A stretch of DNA of 64,000 nt, taken from assembly GCF_008329945.1 (NCBI RefSeq), contig NZ_CP035807.1, positions 1,364,001-1,428,000 of the forward strand. Reading direction: 5' to 3'. Shown in pieces: positions 8,950 through 18,802 of the stretch. The position numbers and the translations under genes were made by a program. The notes below the pieces were generated by a model. The model made no database searches and had not been told where the DNA came from. It worked only from the letters and a program-made list of their open reading frames with translations. Positions within the stretch are counted from its first letter, which is position 1. Each line of letters opens with the position of its first letter. Origin of the DNA: Thiospirochaeta perfilievii (GTDB lineage Bacteria > Spirochaetota > Spirochaetia > DSM-2461).

Positions 8950-9728
8950 TCCATCCACCTAGAAACGTGGGAATTTATCTGGCACTCTTCATCAGATGTT
9001 AACGGGATTGCTAAAGAGAGACCATGACCACCGTATGGATATATGTGAAACTCAAAAGGAATATTAAAACTACGTAATTTATGTACAAAAAAGAGGGAGT
9101 TTTCCATAGGAACTGCCCCATCTTCTAAAGTGTGCCAAATAAATGTTTCAGGAGTGTTATGATCTACTTGATTTTCCAAGGAGAGTAGTTCTAATTCATC
9201 TCTTTTTGGAAATTCTCCTAATAAATTTTTAAAAGACCCTCTATGGGAAAACTCTCCAGATGTAATTACAGGATAAGCTAAGATAAGCTTATTAGGTTTA
9301 ATTAGCTTTGTATCTATTCCAGATACCCCTATAAACAAGTTACTACTCCATAAAACACCAATAGAAGCAGCCAAATGTCCTCCAGCAGAAAATCCACAAA
9401 CAATAATATTATCAATATCGATGTTCCAAGTTTCACTATTTTGGCGGATTATAGTTAGGGATCGTGCTAAATCCAATATAGGCTGAGGGTGTGTATATGG
9501 AGCAACAGAGTATTCAAGAACAAAAGCATTATACCCTGCATTATTAAAACTTATAGCTATAGGTTCCCCCTCTCTTTTTGACCTATATTGGTAACCTCCA
9601 CCAGGGCAAATTATAACCGTAGGAACTTTTTTATTAGAGTTTAATATATAACTAGTTAATTTGGGTCTTTCTTCAGAAATCTGGTTAAAATCTAGACCAT
9701 CCCATAAATCAATTTCAATATTTAGCAA
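8904..9728 (-). CDS. Alpha/beta hydrolase, acetylxylan-esterase-like (BD-FAE type)
   Basis: A 274-residue esterase with the PGGGYQ oxyanion motif, the nucleophile elbow GFSAGGHLAAS, acid in TLEDGAVP and His in YGGHGLS. There is no signal peptide. It is the last gene of the long pectin operon, four bases after the GH105 gene. It likely removes acetyl groups from imported oligosaccharides. It is the third esterase in 2.5 kb, which suggests a heavily acetylated substrate such as rhamnogalacturonan. Its 3' end overlaps the convergent esterase gene by 46 bases. Confidence 0.8.
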   Translation of the reverse strand: MLNIEIDLWDGLDFNQISEERPKLTSYILNSNKKVPTVIICPGGGYQYRSKREGEPIAISFNNAGYNAFVLEYSVAPYTHPQPILDLARSLTIIRQNSETWNIDIDNIIVCGFSAGGHLAASIGVLWSSNLFIGVSGIDTKLIKPNKLILAYPVITSGEFSHRGSFKNLLGEFPKRDELELLSLENQVDHNTPETFIWHTLEDGAVPMENSLFFVHKLRSFNIPFEFHIYPYGGHGLSLAIPLTSDEECQINSHVSRWMDQCLSWLNQSKQSKP

Positions 9729-9731
9729 AAA

Positions 9732-10835
9732 CTACTCCTGTAGATAGGCAAGTAAAAATGGTGCAATACCCTTAGCTTCATTCTCAACAACAGGTTCAGA
9801 CATATAGTAGTCAAAACTACCATCCCTATTATCCTTACCTCCAAGACCTGCAACTAAGCATATTCCACCTAAGTTCATCTCTCCATCTCTTTCAAATAGA
9901 TACTTATTACAGATACCATTAAATGCCTTTTCACCAAAGGGTTTAAACTCTTTGGAAATAATACCTAATCTTACAGCCTTTAATATAGCATATGATATTA
10001 TACTTGAACCACTTGTTTCTAAATAGTTCCTTGGTTCATCTATTTTATCAACAACCTGAAACCACATACCACTTATATCTTGATATTTTATAAGTGCTTC
10101 TATTAAATCTAATAGAGTTTTGGAAACAAAAGAGTATAACTCCTCTTTTTTATCTTCTACTATTTCTAAAATGTCAACTAAAGCCATAAGAAACCAACCT
10201 TCAGCCCTTAACCAATAGTTCTGTGATAGCCCTGTCTCTTCATTACTCCAGGAACTATCCCTAGAAGAGTCATAGGCGTGATAGTATAATCCTGTCTCTT
10301 TATTCTTCATTAGCTTAACAACATTCTTTATCTGGTTTAAAATATCTATATAGTTCTTTTTATTGTTAAATCTTTTTTCATACTCAAGATAAAAAGGCTG
10401 AGCCATATACAGACCATCTAACCAAATCTGATTAGGATAGATCCCTTTATGCCAAAAATTACCCTCCTTTGTTCTAGGTTGTAGTTGTAGCTGAATATAA
10501 AGGTTTTCAATCGCTTTTCTATATTTTTTTTTACCTGTATAATCATGAAGTTTATAGAGTGCTCGCCCCTCATTTATATTATCTAAATTATAGGTTTCGA
10601 TATCAAAACTTTTAATACTACCATTATCTTCTATAAAATAATCTATAAAATTATCTACAAAATCTAGATATTTTTTATCAAAACTCTTCTCATATAAGGT
10701 TAAAAATGCAGTCATCATACAGCCATCTATATAGTTCCAGTGTGGCTTTTTATTTCCTATAATCATCTCCTGATTCCACAAAGGCCTTTGGGGAGAACTA
10801 TCTAATAACAATCTATCTATATAACGGTCTATCAT
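9732..10835 (-). CDS. GH105 unsaturated rhamnogalacturonyl hydrolase
   Basis: A 367-residue (alpha/alpha)6-barrel protein of the YteR/YesR family, with no signal peptide. Family blocks include WLDGLYMAQPFYLEY (containing the catalytic Asp position), NYWLRAEGWFLMALVDIL and GICLVAGLGG. It hydrolyses the unsaturated galacturonyl residue from lyase-generated oligosaccharides, giving a product that is channelled to KduI/KduD. It overlaps the upstream isomerase-like gene by four bases (ATGA). GH105 activity implies that a pectin or rhamnogalacturonan lyase acts upstream; none is in this window. Confidence 0.92.
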   Translation of the reverse strand: MIDRYIDRLLLDSSPQRPLWNQEMIIGNKKPHWNYIDGCMMTAFLTLYEKSFDKKYLDFVDNFIDYFIEDNGSIKSFDIETYNLDNINEGRALYKLHDYTGKKKYRKAIENLYIQLQLQPRTKEGNFWHKGIYPNQIWLDGLYMAQPFYLEYEKRFNNKKNYIDILNQIKNVVKLMKNKETGLYYHAYDSSRDSSWSNEETGLSQNYWLRAEGWFLMALVDILEIVEDKKEELYSFVSKTLLDLIEALIKYQDISGMWFQVVDKIDEPRNYLETSGSSIISYAILKAVRLGIISKEFKPFGEKAFNGICNKYLFERDGEMNLGGICLVAGLGGKDNRDGSFDYYMSEPVVENEAKGIAPFLLAYLQE

Positions 10836-11677
10836 AATCGAACTCCTAACTTCTTAATAAAGTTGAAACTATCTTCTATTGTATCTGGCCCATTATTCTC
10901 TAAAAGAGTATGAATATAAGGTTTATGTTTATTTATTAGAGAAAACAGTAGTTCATAATTTAGTCGGCCCTTGCCGGAAGGGATTGTTCCATCTTTTACC
11001 CCATTCTTAATAACATAATCTTTTGCGTGAATTGCGACCATTTTATGGGAGAAAAGTTGGAAAGCCTCTATCATTAATTCATCAGATTTATCCAACTTAT
11101 CATTAGGAAGAAAATTCACAGGATCGTAGATTATCCCTAAATTTGGAGATGGTATCAGCTCTAAAACCCGCATCATCCTCTCGTGGCTAAATATAGTATG
11201 TTTATCTGCAACACCCTCTATTGCCACAGTTACTCCAAATTTCTCACCAGCTTCAACTAATACCTTTAAAGATTCTATAAAGTCTATAAAAGTAGACTCC
11301 TTGTATATATCCTGGGTAAAACCACAATTTGGCAGAGTTGATCCTGTCTCTGTCCCAACTATTGAGCAACCAAAACTACTAGCAAATCTAATATGCTCTA
11401 CAAAGCTATCAAGGTGTCTTTTACGTATGTCCATATTTGGATGAACAGGATTAATATAACAACCTAACACACTAATATTTATACCATTTTTATAAAATTT
11501 ATCCCTTATATAGTTTCCCATACCTGGACTTAAAATACCATTAACATCATCAATTCCATCAATTGCCTTTTTTAATGCTAATTGTATGCTATTAAATCCA
11601 TATTTTGATATTCTATCTGAAAGATCAGAAACGCTTAATTTCCCAAAATCATGGGCTCTTACACCGATATTTAACAT
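10832..11677 (-). CDS. Sugar phosphate isomerase/epimerase-like TIM-barrel protein
   Basis: A 281-residue AP-endonuclease-2/xylose-isomerase-like TIM barrel. Metal-ligand candidates are visible in GTETGS, VAIEGVADKHT, IYDPVNFLP, AIHAKDYV and TLLENNGPD. Family members include hexulose epimerases and inosose dehydratases, so the reaction cannot be fixed. It overlaps GH28 by seven bases and GH105 by four, so it is tightly coupled in the pectin operon and probably handles a sugar released from the same polysaccharide. Confidence 0.75.
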   Translation of the reverse strand: MLNIGVRAHDFGKLSVSDLSDRISKYGFNSIQLALKKAIDGIDDVNGILSPGMGNYIRDKFYKNGINISVLGCYINPVHPNMDIRKRHLDSFVEHIRFASSFGCSIVGTETGSTLPNCGFTQDIYKESTFIDFIESLKVLVEAGEKFGVTVAIEGVADKHTIFSHERMMRVLELIPSPNLGIIYDPVNFLPNDKLDKSDELMIEAFQLFSHKMVAIHAKDYVIKNGVKDGTIPSGKGRLNYELLFSLINKHKPYIHTLLENNGPDTIEDSFNFIKKLGVRL

Positions 11678-12999
11678 AACTCTCCATCTATAACTATATT
11701 TTTTATATAAAGATTCTCTACATTATTCATAACAATTTTATAATCTTCTGGTTGAGAATCAAAAAAGTCCATTGCTGGTTGCATTATCTTTGAATTCCTA
11801 TCTGTTGTAACAATAAAATTCTCTACATTTAGGTTTTTAATTGGACTCTCTGGGATTCCATAAAAAAATGCAGCCGATGACTTAATATTATGAGCTTCTA
11901 TATTTCTAATTATTATATTCTCAATGACAGGGGTAGAAATAGGATCAAAGGTTTTTGTATCTAAAGAACTTAATAGACCAATACTATCTTCTGTAGCTCC
12001 ACACCTGTAATACATATTAACAACAATAGGAGATATCACTCCTTCCATTTTTAGGTCATTTATATTTATATTTTTAATATCCCCCCCACGCCCCCTACGA
12101 GTCTTTATTCTTATTCCTCTATCAGTTCCAGACATAGTACAGTTTTTTATCTTTATATTGTTTATTCCACCTGCTGTCTCAGAACCAAAAACAATTCCAC
12201 CATGTCCTTTATTCATGCTACAGTTAGATATATAGATATTATTACAACTAATCCCAACTCTCTGACCATCCTCATCCATACCTGATTTAAGACAGAGGCA
12301 ATCATCCCCAACATTAAAGTTACAACCTTTGACATCTACAAAGCAACTAGAATCAATATCAAGTCCATCTGTATTTGGTGCATCTGGGGGATTAATAAAA
12401 AATAGATTTTCTAATTCAATATTTTTACTATATAAAATATGGGTATTCCAAAAAGCTGAGTCTTTTAGTGTTAAACCAGATATTTTCACATTATGACAAT
12501 TTTTAAACTGAACTAAAGAAGGCCTTAAAAAATTAGTCTCTATGCCACCACCTCCTGATCCAAACTTTAAATTTCTATTTAATAGCCTTAACTTTTCTTG
12601 AACATTTTTTACTGAATCAGAGACTATACCAGACCTTAGTTTCTGGTATGAACTCCACCATTTTTGGCCTAAACCGTCTAAAACCCCAGGTCCCTCAAGT
12701 ATAATATTCTCACAATCACCTGCAAATAACATAGATCTCAAAGCGTAACACTCTGTACCCTCCCACCTTGTAAATTGAGGATTATAATGGGAAAAATCAT
12801 CACTAAACTGGATGATAACCCCCTGTAAAAATGTTATTTTTAAATTAGATATAAGCTCAATTGGTTTTGACCTATACAATCCAGGATTTAATACAATCTC
12901 ACCTCCGCCTTTTTTTGAGAGGGAGTTTATTACATCCTGAATTTTACTATCAAATTCTCGATTTGTTGATGGGTATATAACAACTCTCTCTGATGACAT
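11671..12999 (-). CDS. GH28 polygalacturonase, probably exo-acting and intracellular
   Basis: A 442-residue right-handed beta-helix protein. All four GH28 signature blocks are present: NTDGLDID, VGDDCLCLKSG, KGHGGIVFGSE and RIKTRRGRGGD. The Asp residues in NTD and DD are the catalytic set, the His in GHG is conserved and RIK binds substrate. No signal peptide is visible (it starts MSSERVVIYPSTNREF), so it should cut imported galacturonides in the cytoplasm. It is the first hydrolase gene after the binding protein and is separated from it by a hairpin at 13019-13036. Confidence 0.95.
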   Translation of the reverse strand: MSSERVVIYPSTNREFDSKIQDVINSLSKKGGGEIVLNPGLYRSKPIELISNLKITFLQGVIIQFSDDFSHYNPQFTRWEGTECYALRSMLFAGDCENIILEGPGVLDGLGQKWWSSYQKLRSGIVSDSVKNVQEKLRLLNRNLKFGSGGGGIETNFLRPSLVQFKNCHNVKISGLTLKDSAFWNTHILYSKNIELENLFFINPPDAPNTDGLDIDSSCFVDVKGCNFNVGDDCLCLKSGMDEDGQRVGISCNNIYISNCSMNKGHGGIVFGSETAGGINNIKIKNCTMSGTDRGIRIKTRRGRGGDIKNININDLKMEGVISPIVVNMYYRCGATEDSIGLLSSLDTKTFDPISTPVIENIIIRNIEAHNIKSSAAFFYGIPESPIKNLNVENFIVTTDRNSKIMQPAMDFFDSQPEDYKIVMNNVENLYIKNIVIDGELC

Positions 13000-13018
13000 T
13001 AAAATTCCTCTTATTTAA

Positions 13019-13036
13019 AGCCGGGAAAACCCGGCT
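13019..13036 (-). terminator. Intercistronic hairpin after the sugar-binding-protein gene
   Basis: AGCCGGG-AAAA-CCCGGCT forms a 7-bp GC-rich stem with a 4-base loop. It lies between the stop of the binding-protein gene and the start of the GH28 gene. The downstream minus-strand T content is weak, so it likely acts as a partial terminator or an mRNA-stabilising 3' end. Either would give more binding protein than hydrolase. Confidence 0.7.
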
Positions 13037-13042
13037 ATATTT

Positions 13043-14473
13043 TTATCTATTTAATTCTGCTATAATTTCGTCAATTCCAAGTGCTTTAGCCTTAGTTTTG
13101 TAAATAGCTATAGCCTCTGCTGGTGTATATGCTCCAATAATTGTTTCAGCAAAGATCTCTTGTTTTAAAGTTAAGATTTCACTATTTCGTTTTAAGAATA
13201 CATCTCCACCCTGGGGTAAACCTAATTGTCTTGCATTTGAATCATGGTTTTTAGCAGAAAGTCTAATTAACTCAGGAACTTCAATTAAAGCTTCCATTCC
13301 ATTAGGTGCTAAGTTAGGATCACAATACGCCTTAGTTAATAACTTATCAGGGTTTGAAGGTTCAGCTAACATCTCTATTCCATTAGCTGTTGTTTTATAG
13401 TGTAAACCCTCTACCCCATAGATAAACAGTTTCTGACCTTCAGCTTTATCAATCATTAAGTTCATAAACTTATCAAATACCATTTTTGGATCTGCTGCTT
13501 TTGAAGTTATAGAGAACGCTGGAACAACTCTGTTTATATAGTATGCATTTTCGATAGCAGGCATAGAAACAACACTTGCTTTAGGATTAATATTTTTAGC
13601 ACTATCATCAAATCTTGTTGCCCAAGAACCGATCCAATACTCCATTACACCCGCTTGACCTTCAAATATTTTTGATCTAGCAGTAGAAGTTTTATTTGTG
13701 AAAAACTCATTATCAAGAATTCCCTCTTTATATAATAAAGAAAATCTCTCTAATGCTTTAATCATCTCTGGTTGTTGGAAACCATCAACCCATTTACCAT
13801 TTTTCTGATCATAACCAAAGTATGCATCCTGCATAATCATACGATTATAATAGTCAAACTCATATCCTGTTTGGAATGGTAGAGTTATACCAACTGTATC
13901 CTTAACCCCATTACCATCTGGGTCGTCATAGGTAAAAGCTTTTAAAACTTTATAATACTCATCCCAATTTGTTGGCATATCTAGACCAAGATTATCTAAC
14001 CAATCCTGTCTAATATAAGTAACACAACCATCAGCATTAGTTGAAGGTACACCGTATATATGTCCATCTTTTAACCTATAAGCTTCTATTAAATCTTTAG
14101 AAACATCCTTAAATTGCTCTGATTCAGCTATATAATCTTCAAGAGGAACTAAATGACCTGAATTTGCGAATGTTAGGTAGTCATTTGTCTGTATCTCTAA
14201 TACATCAGGGTAGTCTCCAGAGGCAAAGATTGTAGATAATATTTGAGAATACTGGTTATGAGCAGGTTTTGTTATACTTAATTTCAATCCAGAAATTTCG
14301 CTATACTTCTCACCCCACTCTTTTAAACCGTTCTCTTCAGTTAAACATCTGTCAAATACTGCAGAAATTTTTGTTACTGAATCTGTTCCATTTGCTTCAC
14401 CATTTCCATTTGCAAAAATACCTGCTGGTAGCAGAGATATTGCAAATACTAAAACACACATTTTAGATTTCAT
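13043..14473 (-). CDS. ABC transporter sugar-binding protein (LplA/YtcQ type)
   Basis: About 476 residues, starting MKSKMCVLVFAISLLPAGIFA as a signal peptide followed by NGNGEANG, the start typical of spirochaete binding proteins (no lipobox Cys). The rest is a family-1 extracellular binding protein with YGVPSTNADGCVTYIRQDW and GKWVDGF blocks. ATG 14473 is preferred to 14485 because GGAGGA sits five bases before it. It lies directly downstream of two LplC/LplB-like permease genes and delivers oligogalacturonides or rhamnogalacturonides, as inferred from the operon. The frameshifted gene at 18792-20215 is its paralogue. Confidence 0.92.
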   Translation of the reverse strand: MKSKMCVLVFAISLLPAGIFANGNGEANGTDSVTKISAVFDRCLTEENGLKEWGEKYSEISGLKLSITKPAHNQYSQILSTIFASGDYPDVLEIQTNDYLTFANSGHLVPLEDYIAESEQFKDVSKDLIEAYRLKDGHIYGVPSTNADGCVTYIRQDWLDNLGLDMPTNWDEYYKVLKAFTYDDPDGNGVKDTVGITLPFQTGYEFDYYNRMIMQDAYFGYDQKNGKWVDGFQQPEMIKALERFSLLYKEGILDNEFFTNKTSTARSKIFEGQAGVMEYWIGSWATRFDDSAKNINPKASVVSMPAIENAYYINRVVPAFSITSKAADPKMVFDKFMNLMIDKAEGQKLFIYGVEGLHYKTTANGIEMLAEPSNPDKLLTKAYCDPNLAPNGMEALIEVPELIRLSAKNHDSNARQLGLPQGGDVFLKRNSEILTLKQEIFAETIIGAYTPAEAIAIYKTKAKALGIDEIIAELNR

Positions 14474-14525
14474 AAAATCCTCCATTTTTTTTATTAAAGG
14501 TCTACGACCCTTTTTTAATTATTAT

Positions 14526-15397
14526 TTAACCCTTAACTCCACCTAGATTAATTCCTTTAACAAAATGTTTTTGTACAAAAGGATATAGGATAAGTACAGG
14601 TATAATTGAAACTGTTATTGCTGCATTTTTAAGTGATTGAGTTGCAAAGGAGAAACCTTCGAAACCTTGAGTATCTGTTTCAATAACAAGACTTCTTAAA
14701 AATACTTGAAAGTTGTGTAAGTGGGGCTTTGTCTGAATATATAGAATATAGTCAAAGAATTGATTCCAGAAGAATACTATATAAAATAGACCTATAGCTG
14801 CTAAACCCGGTTTCGATAGGGGTAGAACAACCCTTACAAAAGTTTGAAACGGAGTACACCCATCAATCTCAGCCGCATCAAAGATTGAAGAGGGAATACC
14901 CTCAAAAAAGTTTTTAAGTAGAATTAAATAGTAAGCATCCATTGCATGTACTAAAAATATTGGAAAAATTGTATTCAATAAACCTAATTGATTTACCACT
15001 AAAAAGAGAGGAATCATACCAGCTCTAAATACCATTGTAACAAGCGCAATTCCCATAAAAAACTTTCTACCAGGAAGATCCTTTTTAGATAACCCGTAGG
15101 CGTATAACGATGTAATTGTCATAGCCACAGCTGATCCAATAATTGTTACGACAACACTTATAATTAGAGGTCTAAAAATAACAGGCCTGCTAATAATTAC
15201 CTTATATGCATCGAGTGTAAAACTCTCTGGAAAAAACCTAAAAACTGTTTCAGATGCCTTTCCATCAAAAGAGTCAATTATGATTTTTAAAAGAGGAATC
15301 ATAACTGTAACAATTATAAGACACATAAATAGTGTATTTAAAACTTTAAACGTAGTGTAAGATGCTGAATCTCTGTGCAGCACACTTTTTTCTTCAT
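14526..15397 (-). pseudogene. lplC: ABC sugar permease, LplC/YtcP type, frameshifted at codon ~4
   Basis: A MalG-like permease with about six membrane spans and the EAA loop DAAEIDGCTPFQTFVRVVLPLSKP, which contacts the ATPase. A good AGGAG ribosome site precedes an ATG at 15397, but that frame is MIMKKK-type and leaves the permease frame at an A6 run (15386-15391). One extra A would give MKKKSVLHRDS and join the long frame. The alternative is a GTG start at 15383 without a ribosome site. The rest of the gene is intact, so an undercalled homopolymer or a very recent lesion is more likely than a dead gene. No ATPase gene is nearby; a shared MsmK-type ATPase is expected. Confidence 0.75.
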
Positions 15398-15406
15398 TAT
15401 CATCTC

Positions 15407-16324
15407 CTATAATACCGATTCGCCACGTAGACGTTTTACAATTTGGTTTGTACCCATAACAAGAACAAATGCTATTACAGACCTTGTTAGACCTACAGCG
15501 GTACCATAACCAAACCTAAACTCTGTTACACCTGTCCTATATGTATAGGTCTGAATAACATCTGAAACCTTATATACCAGTGGGTTATAGAGAACAAAAA
15601 CTGATTCAAAAAGATTAAATATTTTTGCTAGATTCATTATAAGAACAATAATTATAGTAGGTATAAGATGGGGGAAGGTTATATGAACCATCTGCTTCCA
15701 TCGATTAGCACCATCCATTTTCGCTGCTTCATATAGTTGAGGGTCAATACCTGAAAGTGCTGCTAAAAATATAACAGTACCCCATCCTATCTCTCTCCAG
15801 CTCAAGATAAACAGAAAAGTCTGTCTCCATAGGGATTGATCTCCTAAGAAGTGCTTAGCTTCTCCTCCAAACGTTGTAACTACCTCATTAACCAAACCAC
15901 CCTGACGTGATAAAAGAAGATTAAAAACAGCACCAACTACAACCCATGATAAAAAGTGGGGTAGATATATTACTGTCTGAACAACTTTCTTAAAAAACTG
16001 ATTTTTTATCTCATTTAATAATAAAGAGATAGAGACTATTAGAGTCATCTGTATAACGATATTTAATGAACTTAAGATTAGTGTATTTTTAAAAGCTCTA
16101 ATAAAATTATCACTTGTAAATGCATCTCTAAAGTGAGAAAAACCAATAAAGTCTCCTAAACCTCTTAAATCGAAATCATAAAAAGCATAACGAAGCCCTA
16201 ACATAGGCACGTATCTAAATACAATTAAAAATAGAAACCCAGGGAGCATTAATAGATAAAACATTTTAAATCTATTAAGTTTACTTAAAAGATTCCCCTT
16301 ATTATTAGCAAGACTTTGCCCCAT
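15407..16324 (-). CDS. lplB: ABC sugar permease, LplB type
   Basis: About 305 residues with six predicted membrane spans and the EAA motif YEAAKMDGANRWKQMVHITFPHLIP. The start MGQSLANNKG at 16324 is chosen because GGAGG lies about 11 bases before it; the longer 16393 frame has no ribosome site. It is the first gene of the pectin operon (lplB, lplC, binding protein, GH28, isomerase-like, GH105, esterase). It forms the membrane channel with the LplC protein for oligo-uronide uptake. Confidence 0.9.
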   Translation of the reverse strand: MGQSLANNKGNLLSKLNRFKMFYLLMLPGFLFLIVFRYVPMLGLRYAFYDFDLRGLGDFIGFSHFRDAFTSDNFIRAFKNTLILSSLNIVIQMTLIVSISLLLNEIKNQFFKKVVQTVIYLPHFLSWVVVGAVFNLLLSRQGGLVNEVVTTFGGEAKHFLGDQSLWRQTFLFILSWREIGWGTVIFLAALSGIDPQLYEAAKMDGANRWKQMVHITFPHLIPTIIIVLIMNLAKIFNLFESVFVLYNPLVYKVSDVIQTYTYRTGVTEFRFGYGTAVGLTRSVIAFVLVMGTNQIVKRLRGESVL

Positions 16325-16403
16325 AAAAACAATACCTCCAAAAAATTGAATAATTATTATCTGAACGGTTTTCATAATCTGCATAGAGGGCAATAATTAT
16401 ATT

Positions 16404-16435
16404 TTGTCCCAAATCTTAAGAATCCATAGGGACAA
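16404..16435. promoter_or_regulatory. Inverted repeat in the lplB / AraC intergenic region
   Basis: TTGTCCC (16404-16410) and GGGACAA (16429-16435) form a perfect 7-base inverted repeat with an 18-base spacer between the divergent lplB operon and the YesN-type regulator. The two arms are about two helical turns apart, which suits a dimeric regulator. The neighbouring AraC-type protein is the natural candidate. Function is inferred from position only. Confidence 0.45.
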
Positions 16436-16513
16436 TTCTTTGGATATAGGCCAATTTCTTAGAATAAGCTTTTAAAATTTACTTCTTGGGCTTCTAATAG
16501 TAGAATAATTTTA

Positions 16514-18802
16514 ATGAAACATATAAATAGAATTTTTATAACTTTTTTAATTGCCTACTTGATATTAATTTTAATCCCCCTACTCACTGGGATTTCAATG
16601 AATAGAGCAATTGTTTTAGAGTATGAGCAGCATGTAAAGAAGTCACACCTCTCAAACTTACAAAAAACCCAAGAGATTTTGGAAGGATTTATTGATGATA
16701 TAAAGTGGTCGACATACCAGCTAGCAGGAAATACTAAGCTTCTAAGATTGATATCTGATGATAAGAACCAGATAACAAATATGGAAAAAAGCCAGTTAAT
16801 TCGGGATATTATGATTGAGCTACGCCACTCTATTTTATATAACACATCCAATAACTCTATTTTTTATATCTATCTAAAAAATCAAGACATTATAATAACT
16901 CCCTACTCTGTATACCGCCATAGTGACTTTAATACTTCTATTAACTTTTTTAATATGGATGGTATTAGTTCTAAGGATTGGCACAATCTAATTACAACCA
17001 AAATACAGCACGGAAAAATATTCCCTGTTAGGTCTACAATAATTGAGGATTTTAAAAATAAACCAATGATCCCTTATGTTCAAAGTATTCCACTTAACTC
17101 ATCTAAAAAATTATCATCAATCCAAGGGGCTATCGTCTACTTGATAGGAGAAGCTGACCTTGTAAAATTTTTAGACTACCAAAATCTACCACTAGGAGGA
17201 TACTCGTACATATCTGACGATACTAATAAAATAATTAGTTATGTTTCAAACTCTGTTAAAAATATAGAACCAATTGAACTTGTTGGTAATGAGGGGATGA
17301 TAGAATTAAATATAGATGGAGAGAAGAAATTTATTATTTACACCACTAGTAGTAGAAACAGCTGGAAATATGTTTCTGTATTACCAACGGAATGGGTACT
17401 AAAAAATGTTAGGTTTTACCATATATTATCTATAACTGTTATGCTCTTAACCCTAATTATTTGCCTTTTTGTTGCATATAAAATATCTAAAAGGTGGTCG
17501 AAGCCAATAGAAACAACATTTGAATCAATTGAGGAGTTTTTAAAAACAGATAATATAAAAAAAGAGTCTTTCCAGTCATTAAACATAAGTGTTAATGAAT
17601 TAATAGATAGGGGAGAAGTGATGCAAGATGAACTTTTAAATCAGAAGTTTTTTTTGCATAATGCATTTGTAAATAGGGTAATAAATGGCTTTTTCAACGA
17701 TGAAAAAAGCCTTGAGAAATACCTCTCCCATTTAGGATTTGAGCTAAATGAGAACCAATTTAGTGTAGTAATCCTCTCCCAATGCTGTGATAAAAACATA
17801 GGTTCAACAGAGTCCTTTGATGAGCTAAATAGATTAAAAAATATAGTAAAAAACAGACTACAAAAAAACTTTGTTTATAGAATAATGATTTCTGAACAAG
17901 ATAACAGTGATATTATATTAATTGTTTTATCAAATAATATTGATAATCATGTAGAGGTTTTGAAAAATGAACTTATTTCTTTTCTTCCAAACCTGCCACC
18001 ACTATATAAAGAGAACCTTGTAATAGGACTAGGCTACTCAGTAGACTCTCTAATGCATATACACAAGTCCTATCTTGAAGCAAAGGAGATAGTATCTTCT
18101 AGTTCTGAGGGAATTAAACCCCTTATATTAGATATTAGTGATATAGATAAAAAATTAGACCACTACTACTATCCATTAGAAATAGAGTCACGCCTAATAA
18201 ACTCAATTAAGGCAGGGAATAGCGATGGCATGGAGAGTATATTAACAATTTTATCCCATGAAAATCTTAAAAAGAGAACCCTTGATAAAAAAAGATTAGA
18301 ATCCTTTATTTCCAACCTTCTAACATCAGTTTATAGAGTAAAAAGTCATCTATGCTCAGAAAATAGAGATCTTATCGATGAGTATTATAAAACAGGAGTT
18401 ATAGATTTTGCCAATATAAAAGAGTTATATAACCAACTATGCTCCAATCAAAACAAGAATAAAAAGAGCCACAATAATACACTTATTGAGGAGATTGAGG
18501 AGTATTTAAAAAATAATTTTAATGATAAAAACCTCTCCTTAAATGCTGTAGGTGACTATTTTTCTATAACAGAATCCTACCTATCTTTCTTTTTTAAAGA
18601 ACAAACTGGTATTAACTTTTCAACTTATTTAGAGGAGATTAGAGTCGAAAATGCAAAGGAGCTATTACTTAACACAACAGATCCTATTCATTATATTGCA
18701 GGGGAAGTTGGTTATAATAGTGATAAAACATTTAGAAGAGTATTTCAAAAAACCCTAAATATTAGCCCAAGTAAATTTAGGAGGGAGAATACTACTCATT
18801 AA
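16514..18802 (+). CDS. Membrane-anchored AraC-family regulator (YesN/LplR type)
   Basis: A 762-residue protein with an N-terminal membrane span (residues ~8-28), a large extracytoplasmic sensor-like region, a second span near residue 300 (ILSITVMLLTLIICLFVAYKIS), and a C-terminal AraC helix-turn-helix pair (LSLNAVGDYFSITESYLSFFFKEQTGINFSTYLEEIR… and DPIHYIAGEVGYNSDKTFRRVFQK). Such one-component transmembrane AraC regulators usually control adjacent lplB-lplC transport operons. It is divergent from the pectin transporter and probably activates it on sensing extracellular oligomers. Its 3' end overlaps the convergent binding-protein gene by 11 bases. Confidence 0.9.
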   Translation: MKHINRIFITFLIAYLILILIPLLTGISMNRAIVLEYEQHVKKSHLSNLQKTQEILEGFIDDIKWSTYQLAGNTKLLRLISDDKNQITNMEKSQLIRDIMIELRHSILYNTSNNSIFYIYLKNQDIIITPYSVYRHSDFNTSINFFNMDGISSKDWHNLITTKIQHGKIFPVRSTIIEDFKNKPMIPYVQSIPLNSSKKLSSIQGAIVYLIGEADLVKFLDYQNLPLGGYSYISDDTNKIISYVSNSVKNIEPIELVGNEGMIELNIDGEKKFIIYTTSSRNSWKYVSVLPTEWVLKNVRFYHILSITVMLLTLIICLFVAYKISKRWSKPIETTFESIEEFLKTDNIKKESFQSLNISVNELIDRGEVMQDELLNQKFFLHNAFVNRVINGFFNDEKSLEKYLSHLGFELNENQFSVVILSQCCDKNIGSTESFDELNRLKNIVKNRLQKNFVYRIMISEQDNSDIILIVLSNNIDNHVEVLKNELISFLPNLPPLYKENLVIGLGYSVDSLMHIHKSYLEAKEIVSSSSEGIKPLILDISDIDKKLDHYYYPLEIESRLINSIKAGNSDGMESILTILSHENLKKRTLDKKRLESFISNLLTSVYRVKSHLCSENRDLIDEYYKTGVIDFANIKELYNQLCSNQNKNKKSHNNTLIEEIEEYLKNNFNDKNLSLNAVGDYFSITESYLSFFFKEQTGINFSTYLEEIRVENAKELLLNTTDPIHYIAGEVGYNSDKTFRRVFQKTLNISPSKFRRENTTH

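Noticed and set aside
16394-16513. Riboswitch or RNA leader between lplB and the YesN-type gene
   Set aside because: Only a single 7-base inverted repeat was found; no multi-helix structure or known consensus.
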